Below, one piece after another: positions 33,051 to 40,221 of a stretch of 64,000 bases of DNA. Position 1 is the stretch's first letter. The number at the start of each line of letters is the position of its first letter. Below the pieces are notes generated by a model. That model saw only the letters and a program-made list of their open reading frames with translations, was not told where the DNA came from and did no database searches. Made by a program: the position numbers and the translations under genes. The stretch spans positions 59,546 to 123,545 of the forward strand of contig NZ_BOOH01000034.1 of NCBI RefSeq assembly GCF_016863135.1, in the 5' to 3' direction. Origin of the DNA: Planobispora longispora. GTDB lineage: Bacteria > Actinomycetota > Actinomycetes > Streptosporangiales > Streptosporangiaceae.

Positions 33051-34019
33051 TCAGAGCGGGGCCCGGCTCACCTCGGCGAAATAGCAGGCGACCCGGGAGC
33101 CCGGCACGGCGGGCAGGATGCTCAGCGGCTGCGACCGGCAGCGCCCGTCGACCCCGGCCTCGGCCGCCTTCCCCCCGGCCAGGACCTGGCAGCGGGGGTG
33201 GAAGCGGCAGCCCCCGGGGACACGGGTCGGGTCCGGTGGCTCGCCGCCCAGCACGATGGGCGCCGGCGACTCCGGGAGCACCGAGAGAAGCGCCTGGGTG
33301 TAGGGGTGGGAGGGCGCGCTCAGCACCTGCTCGACGGGGCCCGACTCGACGATCCTGCCGAGGTACATCACCGCGACGCGGTCGGCGATGTTCCAGGCCA
33401 GGCCGAGGTCGTGGGTGACCACCAGCGCGGACAGGCCCAGCTCCGCCCGCAGGCGCAGCAGCAGGGCGAGGATCTCGCCGCGGACGGAGGCGTCCAGGGA
33501 GGCGACGGGTTCGTCGGCGACCAGGACCTTGGGATCGAGGGCGAGCGCCCCGGCGATGACCACGCGCTGGCGCTGCCCGCCGGACAGCTCGTGCGGGTAC
33601 ACCGGGAAGAACCGCTCCGGCGGGCGGAGCCCGGCCCGCGACAGCGCCGAGGCGACCCGTTCCCGCTCGCCGGGCAGGCCGTGGATGCGCGGCCCCTCGG
33701 CCACCGCCTCGTAGACGGTGTGCCGGGGGTTGAGCGAGCCGGTCGGATCCTGCGGCACCAGCTGGACCTCGCGGCGGTAGGCCTTGAGCGCGCGGGTGGA
33801 GTAGGTCAGGGGCGCGCCGCCGTACCGGACGGCGCCCGAGGCGGGCCGTTCCAGGCCGAGCAGGGTGCGGGCCAGCGTCGTCTTGCCGCAGCCGGACTCC
33901 CCGACGAGCGCGACGATCTCGCCCTCGCCGACGGTGAGGTTGACCCCGTCCACCGCCCGGGCCCGCCGCCCGCGCGAGGTGAACTCCACGTGCACGTCCA
34001 CGGCTTCGAGCAGGGTCAT
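33051..34019 (-). CDS. Oligopeptide-type ABC transporter ATP-binding protein (OppF/DppF-like)
   Basis: ATPase subunit of a peptide or nickel-type importer. 322 aa. Walker A is LVGESGCGKTTLARTLLGLE, the signature is LSGGQRQRVVIAGALALD, Walker B is VLVADEPVASLD and the switch is VTHDLGLAWN. The C-terminal Opp extension (PGGCRFHPRC) carries Cys residues that ligate an iron-sulfur cluster in some homologues. The start overlaps the stop of the second ATPase by 4 nt (ATGA). It is the last gene of the operon, which runs binding protein, two permeases, two ATPases. Confidence 0.93.
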   Translation of the reverse strand: MTLLEAVDVHVEFTSRGRRARAVDGVNLTVGEGEIVALVGESGCGKTTLARTLLGLERPASGAVRYGGAPLTYSTRALKAYRREVQLVPQDPTGSLNPRHTVYEAVAEGPRIHGLPGERERVASALSRAGLRPPERFFPVYPHELSGGQRQRVVIAGALALDPKVLVADEPVASLDASVRGEILALLLRLRAELGLSALVVTHDLGLAWNIADRVAVMYLGRIVESGPVEQVLSAPSHPYTQALLSVLPESPAPIVLGGEPPDPTRVPGGCRFHPRCQVLAGGKAAEAGVDGRCRSQPLSILPAVPGSRVACYFAEVSRAPL

Positions 34020-35140
34020 GCGCTCTCCTTCGCCGGTCGCCCGGCCGGGGTCTCGTCCTCACCGGTCGTCTCCGGCTCCGGTCCCGCCTCCGGATCCGGC
34101 AGGACGTGGACGCACGCGGCGGTGTGCGAGGGAGCGGAGCTCGCGGGGCTCGCGGGCTCTTCCGGAGCGCGGTCGGCGGGCCACAGCTCGACGTCCCGCC
34201 ACGCGCAGGACGGCAGCGCCACCGGGCAGCGGGGGTGGAAGGAACAGCCGCCCGGCAGCCGCATCGGATCGGGCGGGTCGCCGCCCAGGCCCCGGGGCGC
34301 CATGCGGGAGGCGAAGTCGCCGACCGTGGGGAACGCCTCGGCCAGCGCCCTGCTGTACGGGTGCCGGGCGCCGGTGAAGACCTCCCGTGACGGCCCCGTC
34401 TCGACCAGCCGCCCGGCGTACATCACCGCCAGCCGGTCGCACGTCGCCGCCAGCACCGACAGGTCGTGCGAGATCATGATCAGGCTGATGCCCCGGCCGG
34501 CGATGAGCGAGCGGATCAGCGTGAGCACCTGGGCCTGGATCATCACGTCCAGGGCCGTCGTCGGCTCGTCGGCGATGATCAGCTGGGGCTCGCAGGCCAG
34601 CGCCATGGCGATCATCACGCGCTGGCGCTGCCCGCCGGACAGCTCGTGCGGGTAGCTCCGGGCCCGCCAGGCGGGCAGGCCCACCTGCTCCAGCAGCTCG
34701 GTCACCCGCGTGCGCGCCCGCGCCGGGGTCGCCATGCGGTGCACCAGCAGCGGCTCGGCGATCTGCGTGCCGACCCGGCGCACCGGGTTCAGCGCGTGCT
34801 GGGCCCCCTGGAAGACCACCGAGGCCGACGCCCACCGCACCGCGCGCAGCCGTCCCCACGTCATCGCGAGCACGTCCTCGCCGTCCAGCATGATCTCGCC
34901 GGTCACCCGGGCGGTCTTCGGCAGCAGCCGGAGCAGGGCCAGCGCCAGCGTCGACTTCCCCGATCCGGACTCCCCGGCGACGCCGAGGGCCTCGCCCTCG
35001 GCCAGCTCCAGCGAGACCCCGCGCACGGCGGGGACGTCCCCGGCGGCGCTCCGGTAGGTGACCGCCACGTCGCGCAGCTCCAGCAGCCCTCCCCGCCGCG
35101 CCTCCGGCCGGGTTCCCGGCCGCGTCTCCGGTGATGTCAC
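34016..35140 (-). CDS. Oligopeptide-type ABC transporter ATP-binding protein (OppD/DppD-like)
   Basis: Second ATPase of the importer, 374 aa. Walker A is VAGESGSGKSTLALALLRLL, the signature is LSGGQRQRVMIAMALACEPQ, Walker B is LIIADEPTTALD and the H-loop is MISHDLSVLAA. The Opp-type PGGCSFHPRCPVA follows, then an acidic Pro-rich tail (EPETTGEDETPAGRP). The GTG start overlaps the permease stop by 4 nt, which places it well inside a much longer open frame. Confidence 0.92.
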   Translation of the reverse strand: MTSPETRPGTRPEARRGGLLELRDVAVTYRSAAGDVPAVRGVSLELAEGEALGVAGESGSGKSTLALALLRLLPKTARVTGEIMLDGEDVLAMTWGRLRAVRWASASVVFQGAQHALNPVRRVGTQIAEPLLVHRMATPARARTRVTELLEQVGLPAWRARSYPHELSGGQRQRVMIAMALACEPQLIIADEPTTALDVMIQAQVLTLIRSLIAGRGISLIMISHDLSVLAATCDRLAVMYAGRLVETGPSREVFTGARHPYSRALAEAFPTVGDFASRMAPRGLGGDPPDPMRLPGGCSFHPRCPVALPSCAWRDVELWPADRAPEEPASPASSAPSHTAACVHVLPDPEAGPEPETTGEDETPAGRPAKESA

Positions 35141-36015
35141 GAGACCCCCCGCAGGCGTGGGTTGAGGACGACCTCCAGCGCCCGGCCGCAGAGCGTGAAC
35201 GCCAGGACGACCGCGACGATGCACAGGCCCGGCGGCAGGACGTACCACCACGCGCCGGAGGTGACCGCGCCCCAGTCGTAGGAGCCGCGCAGCATGCTGC
35301 CCCACGACGCCTGCCCGGCGTCCGCGCCGAGGAAGGCCAGGGTCGACTCGGTGACGATGGCGCCGGCCACCGTGAGGGTGGTGTTGGCGAGCACCAGCGG
35401 CGCGACGTTGGGCAGCACGTGCCGGGTCATGACGTGCCAGTGCCCCCCGCCCAGCACCCGGGAGCGCTCGACGTACGGCCGGGCCTCCACCGCCAGCGTC
35501 TGCGCCCGGATCAGCCGGGCCGTCGACGCCCAGGAGGTCACCCCGATCGCCAGGACGATCGTGGAGGTGCCGCCGCCGAGGATGGCGGCGAGCACCAGCG
35601 CCAGCACGAGCGTGGGCAGGACCAGGAACCAGTCCGTGATCCGCATCAGCACGGCCGACGGCCAGCCCCGGAAGTGCCCCGCGGTGATCCCGACGACCGT
35701 GCCGATCACCATGCTGAGCAGCGCGGACAGGAAGCCGATGAGCAGGGACACCCGCGAGCCCCACAGGATCATCAGCAGGATCGAGCGGCCCGACTCGTCG
35801 GTGCCGAGCGGGAACCCGAGGCTCGGCGGCGCCATCTTCTCGCCCGTCGCCCTGGTCACGTCCAGTCCCGACGGGTCGGTGAGCAGGGGGGTGAGCAGGG
35901 CCGCCAGGACGGCCACGACCAGGATGGCGGCGCCGTACATCCCGGACCGCTGCGCGCGGTACTCCCGCCAGAACCGGGCGAGCCCCTCGCGGCGGCGCGC
36001 CGTCACATCACTCAT
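35137..36015 (-). CDS. ABC transporter permease (OppC/DppC-like)
   Basis: A 292-aa inner-membrane subunit with the BPD_transp domain. The N-terminal cytoplasmic helix (REGLARFWREYRAQRSGMYG) is followed by six membrane segments. The LGTDESGRSILLMILWGSR motif of DppC proteins and the EAA-type ATPase contact YVERSRVLGGGHWHVMTRHV are present. It overlaps the ATPase gene by 4 nt and lies 68 nt after the DppB-like gene. Confidence 0.93.
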   Translation of the reverse strand: MSDVTARRREGLARFWREYRAQRSGMYGAAILVVAVLAALLTPLLTDPSGLDVTRATGEKMAPPSLGFPLGTDESGRSILLMILWGSRVSLLIGFLSALLSMVIGTVVGITAGHFRGWPSAVLMRITDWFLVLPTLVLALVLAAILGGGTSTIVLAIGVTSWASTARLIRAQTLAVEARPYVERSRVLGGGHWHVMTRHVLPNVAPLVLANTTLTVAGAIVTESTLAFLGADAGQASWGSMLRGSYDWGAVTSGAWWYVLPPGLCIVAVVLAFTLCGRALEVVLNPRLRGVS

Positions 36016-36082
36016 GCGGCTTCCCCGCCCGGCGGCTCGGGGCCCGCGTCCGCGGGCGCGCCGTGTCCGTCGATCCGCTCGC

Positions 36083-37168
36083 TCATGCAGACCTCACTCT
36101 GGGGTCCAGGACGTGGTAGAGCACGTCGGCCAGCGTGTTCATGACGATCACCGCGACGCACAGGACCATGAACGTCCCCTGCATCACGGCGAAGTCGGGG
36201 CCCTTGATCGCCTCGTAGAACAGCAGGCCCAGGCCCGGCCAGGAGTAGACGGTCTCGGTCGTCACCGCGCCCTGGACCACCAGCCCGATGTGCAGGAAGA
36301 CCAGTGTCACCGTGGGCAGCAGGGCGTTGGGCACCGCGTGCCGCCGGCGCACCTCGGCGTCGCGCAGGCCCTTGGCGCGGGCGGTGGTCACGTAGTCCTG
36401 GCCGATCTCGTCGAGCAGGGACGAGCGCATCACCACCAGGTACTGGGCGTAGACGACGGCGACCAGGGTGACGCACGGCAGCACCAGGTGGTGGGCGACG
36501 TGCAGCAGGTAGAGCGGGCCGTCCGGCGCGTCGACGTCCTCCATGCCCCGGGTGGGGAAGATCCCCGGGATCGGCCCCACCCCGGCCGCGAAGACCATCA
36601 GCAGCAGCAGCCCGAGCCAGAACGTCGGCACCGACCACAGGGTGAGCGAGAGCCCGGTGGAGAAGCGGTCCAGCCGCCCCCCGTGGTTCCAGGCGGCCCT
36701 GGCGCCCTGCCACAGGCCCAGCGTGACGGCGACCGCCAGGCCGGTGCCGACCAGCAGCAGGGTCGGGCCGAGCCGCTCGCCGATGAGCTCGGCGACCGGC
36801 CTGCGGTACTCGTAGGAGGTGCCGAGGTCCCCCCGGAGGGACTTGAGCACGAAGTCCAGGAACTGCTCCGGCAGCGGGCGGTCCAGCCCCATCTGGCGGC
36901 GGAGCAGGGTGAGCTGGTCGGGGCTGAGCGGCACGTCCCTGGTGTAGGCGACCGCCGGGTCGCCGGGGATCAGCCGGAACAGGAAGAACGTCGCGACCAC
37001 GACCATGCCGATGCTCAGGAGCGCGCCGCCGAGCTTGGCCAGGGCGTAGCGGATCAGGCCCCGTCCGGTTCCGCGGGCGCCGCGGAGCCCGGACGGCGCG
37101 GCTCCGCCCGCGGCGCCCTCTGCGGAGCCCGCCGGTCCGACGGGCTCCATCTCGGTGGGTACGGCCAT
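36083..37168 (-). CDS. ABC transporter permease (OppB/DppB-like)
   Basis: A 361-aa inner-membrane subunit. After a 40-residue polar leader it shows the DppB start (LIRYALAKLGGALLSIGMVV, FFLFRLIPGDPAVAY), LRRQMGLDRPLPEQFLDFVL, GLLLLMVFAAGVGPIPGIFP and the coupling loop DYVTTARAKGLRDAEVRRRH, ending VLYHVLDPRVRSA. It pairs with the DppC-like subunit to form the channel. 160 nt separate it from the binding-protein gene, with short repeats in between. Confidence 0.93.
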   Translation of the reverse strand: MAVPTEMEPVGPAGSAEGAAGGAAPSGLRGARGTGRGLIRYALAKLGGALLSIGMVVVATFFLFRLIPGDPAVAYTRDVPLSPDQLTLLRRQMGLDRPLPEQFLDFVLKSLRGDLGTSYEYRRPVAELIGERLGPTLLLVGTGLAVAVTLGLWQGARAAWNHGGRLDRFSTGLSLTLWSVPTFWLGLLLLMVFAAGVGPIPGIFPTRGMEDVDAPDGPLYLLHVAHHLVLPCVTLVAVVYAQYLVVMRSSLLDEIGQDYVTTARAKGLRDAEVRRRHAVPNALLPTVTLVFLHIGLVVQGAVTTETVYSWPGLGLLFYEAIKGPDFAVMQGTFMVLCVAVIVMNTLADVLYHVLDPRVRSA

Positions 37169-37262
37169 GCGCGCTTACCCGCGGCCGGTCTCGGCGGGCA
37201 CTGCCGTGCGGTTCCCGCGCTTCCCGCGCTTCCCGCAGTCCGCGCGGTTCATGCGACCCCCG

Positions 37263-37297
37263 CGGTTCGAGCGGTGGCCACGGTTCGAGCGGTGGCC
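37263..37297. repeat. 17-bp direct repeats between importer genes
   Basis: CGGTTCGAGCGGTGGCC occurs at 37263-37279 and 37281-37297 (18-bp period), preceded by GCGCTTCCC direct copies near 37217-37232. It lies in the 160-bp gap between the binding protein and the DppB-like gene. No function is evident. Confidence 0.6.
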
Positions 37298-37328
37298 TCG
37301 CTTCATGCGATCCGTACGGTCCACGGGC

Positions 37329-39173
37329 CTACTCCCGGTCGTCCGCGGCGGCACGGCGCCGCCGGGCCAGGAGATACCCGCCCGCGCCGAGGATCACCAC
37401 CGCGCCCGCGACGATCCCGGCGATCAGGCCGGCGGAGGAGCCGCCGTCCCCGGACGATCCGGCCGGGGTGGCGACCGCCTGGAGCGAGTAGACGGGCCAG
37501 TAGCCGCTGCCGCCGTACAGGATGCCCTTGTCCTCCGGGATCGGAGTGATCGAGGTGATCCGGTCCTTGCGGTAGGCCTCCAGGTTGTTCGGGTAGTAGA
37601 TGGCGATGATCGGCGCGTCGGTGTAGAGCTTCTCCTGCATCTGCTTGATCAGCTCGATGCGCTTGGGCCGGTCGAGCTCGGCCAGCTGCCGCTGGTAGAG
37701 CTTCTCGTACTCCTCGTCGCAGTAGAACGACTCGGTGCCGCCGCCCTCGCCGGCCGCCGTCGGCCGCCGGCTGCACAGGTGGGTGGCGAAGACCTCCTCC
37801 GGGTCGGGGTTGACCGACCAGCCGCTGATGGCGATGTCGTAGAGGGCGGTGCTCCCGGTCTCCTCGGTGAACTTGTTGGAGTCGAGCTTGCGCGTGGTCA
37901 GCTGGATGCCGATGTCCTTGAGCCAGCCGGTGAGGAACTGGGCCAGCTTGTCCTCGACCGGGTCCTCGGTGTGGATGCTGAAGCGCATCTCCAGTTTGCG
38001 GTCCCCGTCCGGCATGGTGCGGATGCCGTCGGAGCCCTTCTTGTACCCGGCGGCGTCGAGGATCTCGTTGGCCCGGGCCGGGTCGAAGGCGACCCGCGTG
38101 TCACCCTCGGCCTGCCAGAAGAAGTCCTTGTACATGGGCGGGACGATCGAGCCGTGGGCGGGCGCGGCCAGGCCGTTCTGCACCTGGTCGACCAGGGCCT
38201 GCTTGTCGATCGCATGGTGGATCGCCTGGCGCACCTTCGGGTCCTTCAGGGCCGGGTGGCCGTCGCCGATCTCCTTCCCGTCGGCGGTCGCCGCTCCGGG
38301 GTTGATCTGCAGGTAGGAGGCCCGGCGGCCCTGCGTGTTCCACTGCACGATGTCCGGGTCGCCGGCCAGGGCCTGGAACTGCGGGCCGGCCAGCCGGCCG
38401 ATCCAGTCGATGTCGCCCTTCTTCAGCCCGACGTTGGCCGCCTCGGGGTTCTCATAGAAGATCACGTGCAGTTCGTCGATCTTGGGGGCGCCGCGCCAGT
38501 AGCCCGGGTTGGCCTTCAGCTTCACGTAGGCGTTCTTCTTGTGCTCGATCGCGATGTAGGGCCCGTTGCCGACGGCCGGGTACTGCTCGGCCTCGAAGGC
38601 GGCGATGTCGGTGACCTTCTCCCAGACGTGCTTGGGCATGATCGGGATCGGCAGCTCCAGCATCGAGGCCTGCGGCTGCTTCGTCTTGATCACCAGCGTG
38701 CGGTCGTCGGAGGCGGTCACGCTGTCGAAGTTCTCCACCGCGGGGCCGTTGGCCGTCTTCGCCCCGTCATCGGTCATGATCTTGTTGAGGGTCCACGCGG
38801 CGTCGTGCGCGGTGACCGGGGCGCCGTCGGACCACTTCGTGTCGCGGATCTTGAAGGTCCAGGTCAGCTTGTCGTCCGAGGTCTCCCACGACTCCGCCAG
38901 GTCCGGGCTCGGTGCGAGGGTCTTGGAGTCCGGGGTCGTCAGGTAGGCGTACATCCACCGGTGGACCCCGGTGGAGACCACCCGGACCGCCAGGAAGGGG
39001 TTCATCGAATCGATGGCCTGTATCGCGCCCAGGCGGACGATCCTCTTGCCCGCCGCGGGGTCCTGCGCCGCCTGCGCCGGCACGGCCGGTCCCGCCTGCG
39101 CGGCGGTCGCGGGGAAGGCCGCGAGCGACAGCCCCAGCCCCAGCGCCGCCAGCCGCACGCCCAATCTGGTCAT
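37329..39173 (-). CDS. Peptide-type ABC transporter substrate-binding protein with C-terminal membrane anchor
   Basis: A 614-aa SBP_bac_5 receptor. The signal peptide MTRLGVRLAALGLGLSLAAF ends at ATAAQAG and has no lipobox Cys. The binding domain (about 45-560) shows SMNPFLAVRVVSTGVHRWMY, LTWTFKIRDTKWSDGAPVTA, VRQAIHHAIDKQALVDQV and CDEEYEKLYQRQLAE. A second hydrophobic segment close to the end (GLIAGIVAGAVVILGAGGYL) is followed by LARRRRAAADDRE, so the protein is anchored by its C-terminus rather than by a lipid. GAGGG eight bases before the ATG fixes the start. It is first in the importer operon. The ligand is unknown. Confidence 0.92.
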   Translation of the reverse strand: MTRLGVRLAALGLGLSLAAFPATAAQAGPAVPAQAAQDPAAGKRIVRLGAIQAIDSMNPFLAVRVVSTGVHRWMYAYLTTPDSKTLAPSPDLAESWETSDDKLTWTFKIRDTKWSDGAPVTAHDAAWTLNKIMTDDGAKTANGPAVENFDSVTASDDRTLVIKTKQPQASMLELPIPIMPKHVWEKVTDIAAFEAEQYPAVGNGPYIAIEHKKNAYVKLKANPGYWRGAPKIDELHVIFYENPEAANVGLKKGDIDWIGRLAGPQFQALAGDPDIVQWNTQGRRASYLQINPGAATADGKEIGDGHPALKDPKVRQAIHHAIDKQALVDQVQNGLAAPAHGSIVPPMYKDFFWQAEGDTRVAFDPARANEILDAAGYKKGSDGIRTMPDGDRKLEMRFSIHTEDPVEDKLAQFLTGWLKDIGIQLTTRKLDSNKFTEETGSTALYDIAISGWSVNPDPEEVFATHLCSRRPTAAGEGGGTESFYCDEEYEKLYQRQLAELDRPKRIELIKQMQEKLYTDAPIIAIYYPNNLEAYRKDRITSITPIPEDKGILYGGSGYWPVYSLQAVATPAGSSGDGGSSAGLIAGIVAGAVVILGAGGYLLARRRRAAADDRE

Positions 39174-39315
39174 GATGGTGCCCTCACCTTCGAACCAGCG
39201 AATCGTTGTAGTCGAAGTCACACCCTGTCGGGACGCCGTGTCAACGAGCGATGGAAGATTGTTTCACTCTTGTTTCTTTTTCCGGCATTATTTTTCACCT
39301 CGGGCGAGGGTCAAA

Positions 39316-39329
39316 ACCGACCAGTCGGT
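39316..39329. promoter_or_regulatory. TetR-type palindrome before the RhlG-like SDR
   Basis: ACCGAC-CA-GTCGGT, a perfect 6-bp inverted repeat 39 bp before the ATG at 39368. The shape is typical of TetR-family operators. It differs from the CCAAGC-type sites, so a different regulator is expected. Confidence 0.6.
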
Positions 39330-39367
39330 ATGGACGGGGCGGCGGCCGTACGGCATGCTTACCGGAC

Positions 39368-40129
39368 ATGAGTCTGTTCTCCGTGGAAGGCAAGACAGTC
39401 GTGGTCACGGGCGGATCCCGGGGGATCGGCCGGATGATCGCGGCGGGGTTCGTGGACGCCGGGGCCACGGTCTACATCTCCTCGCGCAAGGCCGCCGACG
39501 TCGAGAAGACGGCCGCCGAACTGGGCTGCGCCGCCGTACCGGCCGACCTGTCCACCCCCGACGGCGTCGCCACGCTCGTGGAGGCGGTCTCCGCCCGCGA
39601 GGAGCGGCTGGACGTGCTGGTCAACAACGCCGGGGCGACCTGGGGCGCGCCGCTGGAGGAGTACCCCGACCACGCCTTCGACAAGCTCTGGAACGTCAAC
39701 GTCAAGGGCGTGTTCTACCTGACCCAGCGGTTCCTGCCGCTGCTGCGCGCCGCCGCGTCCGCCGAGGACCCGGCCCGGGTGATCAACATCGGATCCGTCG
39801 ACGGCATCCGGGTGCCCGCGATGGAGACCTACGCCTACTCCACGACCAAGGCGGCCGTGCACATGCTCACCCGCCAGCTGGCGCACCGGCTCGCCGCCGA
39901 GTCGATCACGGTCAACGCGATCGCGCCCGGCCCGTTCGAGTCCAAGATGATGGCCTTCGCCCTCAACGACCCGGGCACCCGTGACGCGGTCGCGGCGAGC
40001 GTGCCGCTCGGCCGGATCGGCACCCCGGAGGACATGGCGGGCGCCGCGATCTACCTCTCCTCCCGGGCGGGCGCCTACCTCACCGGGGCCGTGATCCCGG
40101 TGGACGGCGGCATCACCACCCACGGCTAA
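39368..40129 (+). CDS. Short-chain dehydrogenase/reductase, RhlG-like
   Basis: A 253-aa NAD(P)-dependent oxidoreductase. The cofactor motif VVVTGGSRGIGRMIAAGF, NAG motif VLVNNAGATWGAPLEEYP, Ser of INIGSVDGIRVPA, catalytic YAYSTTKAAVHML and terminal GAVIPVDGGITTHG are all present. The ISSRKA stretch after strand 2 and the GATWGAPLEE block are characteristic of the RhlG-like branch, which reduces 3-oxoacyl or similar substrates. No clear ribosome site precedes the ATG. A TetR-type palindrome lies upstream. It is monocistronic. Confidence 0.9.
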   Translation: MSLFSVEGKTVVVTGGSRGIGRMIAAGFVDAGATVYISSRKAADVEKTAAELGCAAVPADLSTPDGVATLVEAVSAREERLDVLVNNAGATWGAPLEEYPDHAFDKLWNVNVKGVFYLTQRFLPLLRAAASAEDPARVINIGSVDGIRVPAMETYAYSTTKAAVHMLTRQLAHRLAAESITVNAIAPGPFESKMMAFALNDPGTRDAVAASVPLGRIGTPEDMAGAAIYLSSRAGAYLTGAVIPVDGGITTHG

Positions 40130-40221
40130 CCCCTCCACCCGCGACCGGGTCCGCCCATCCTCGGCACAACCACACATTTCGTATCTTGCTGGCGACGATC
40201 ACGGGTGACACCGTGATCGTC

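Noticed and set aside
37155..39371. 738-codon open frame opposite to the binding-protein gene
   Set aside because: Shadow frame; no recognisable domain, while the minus strand encodes a full SBP_bac_5 protein.
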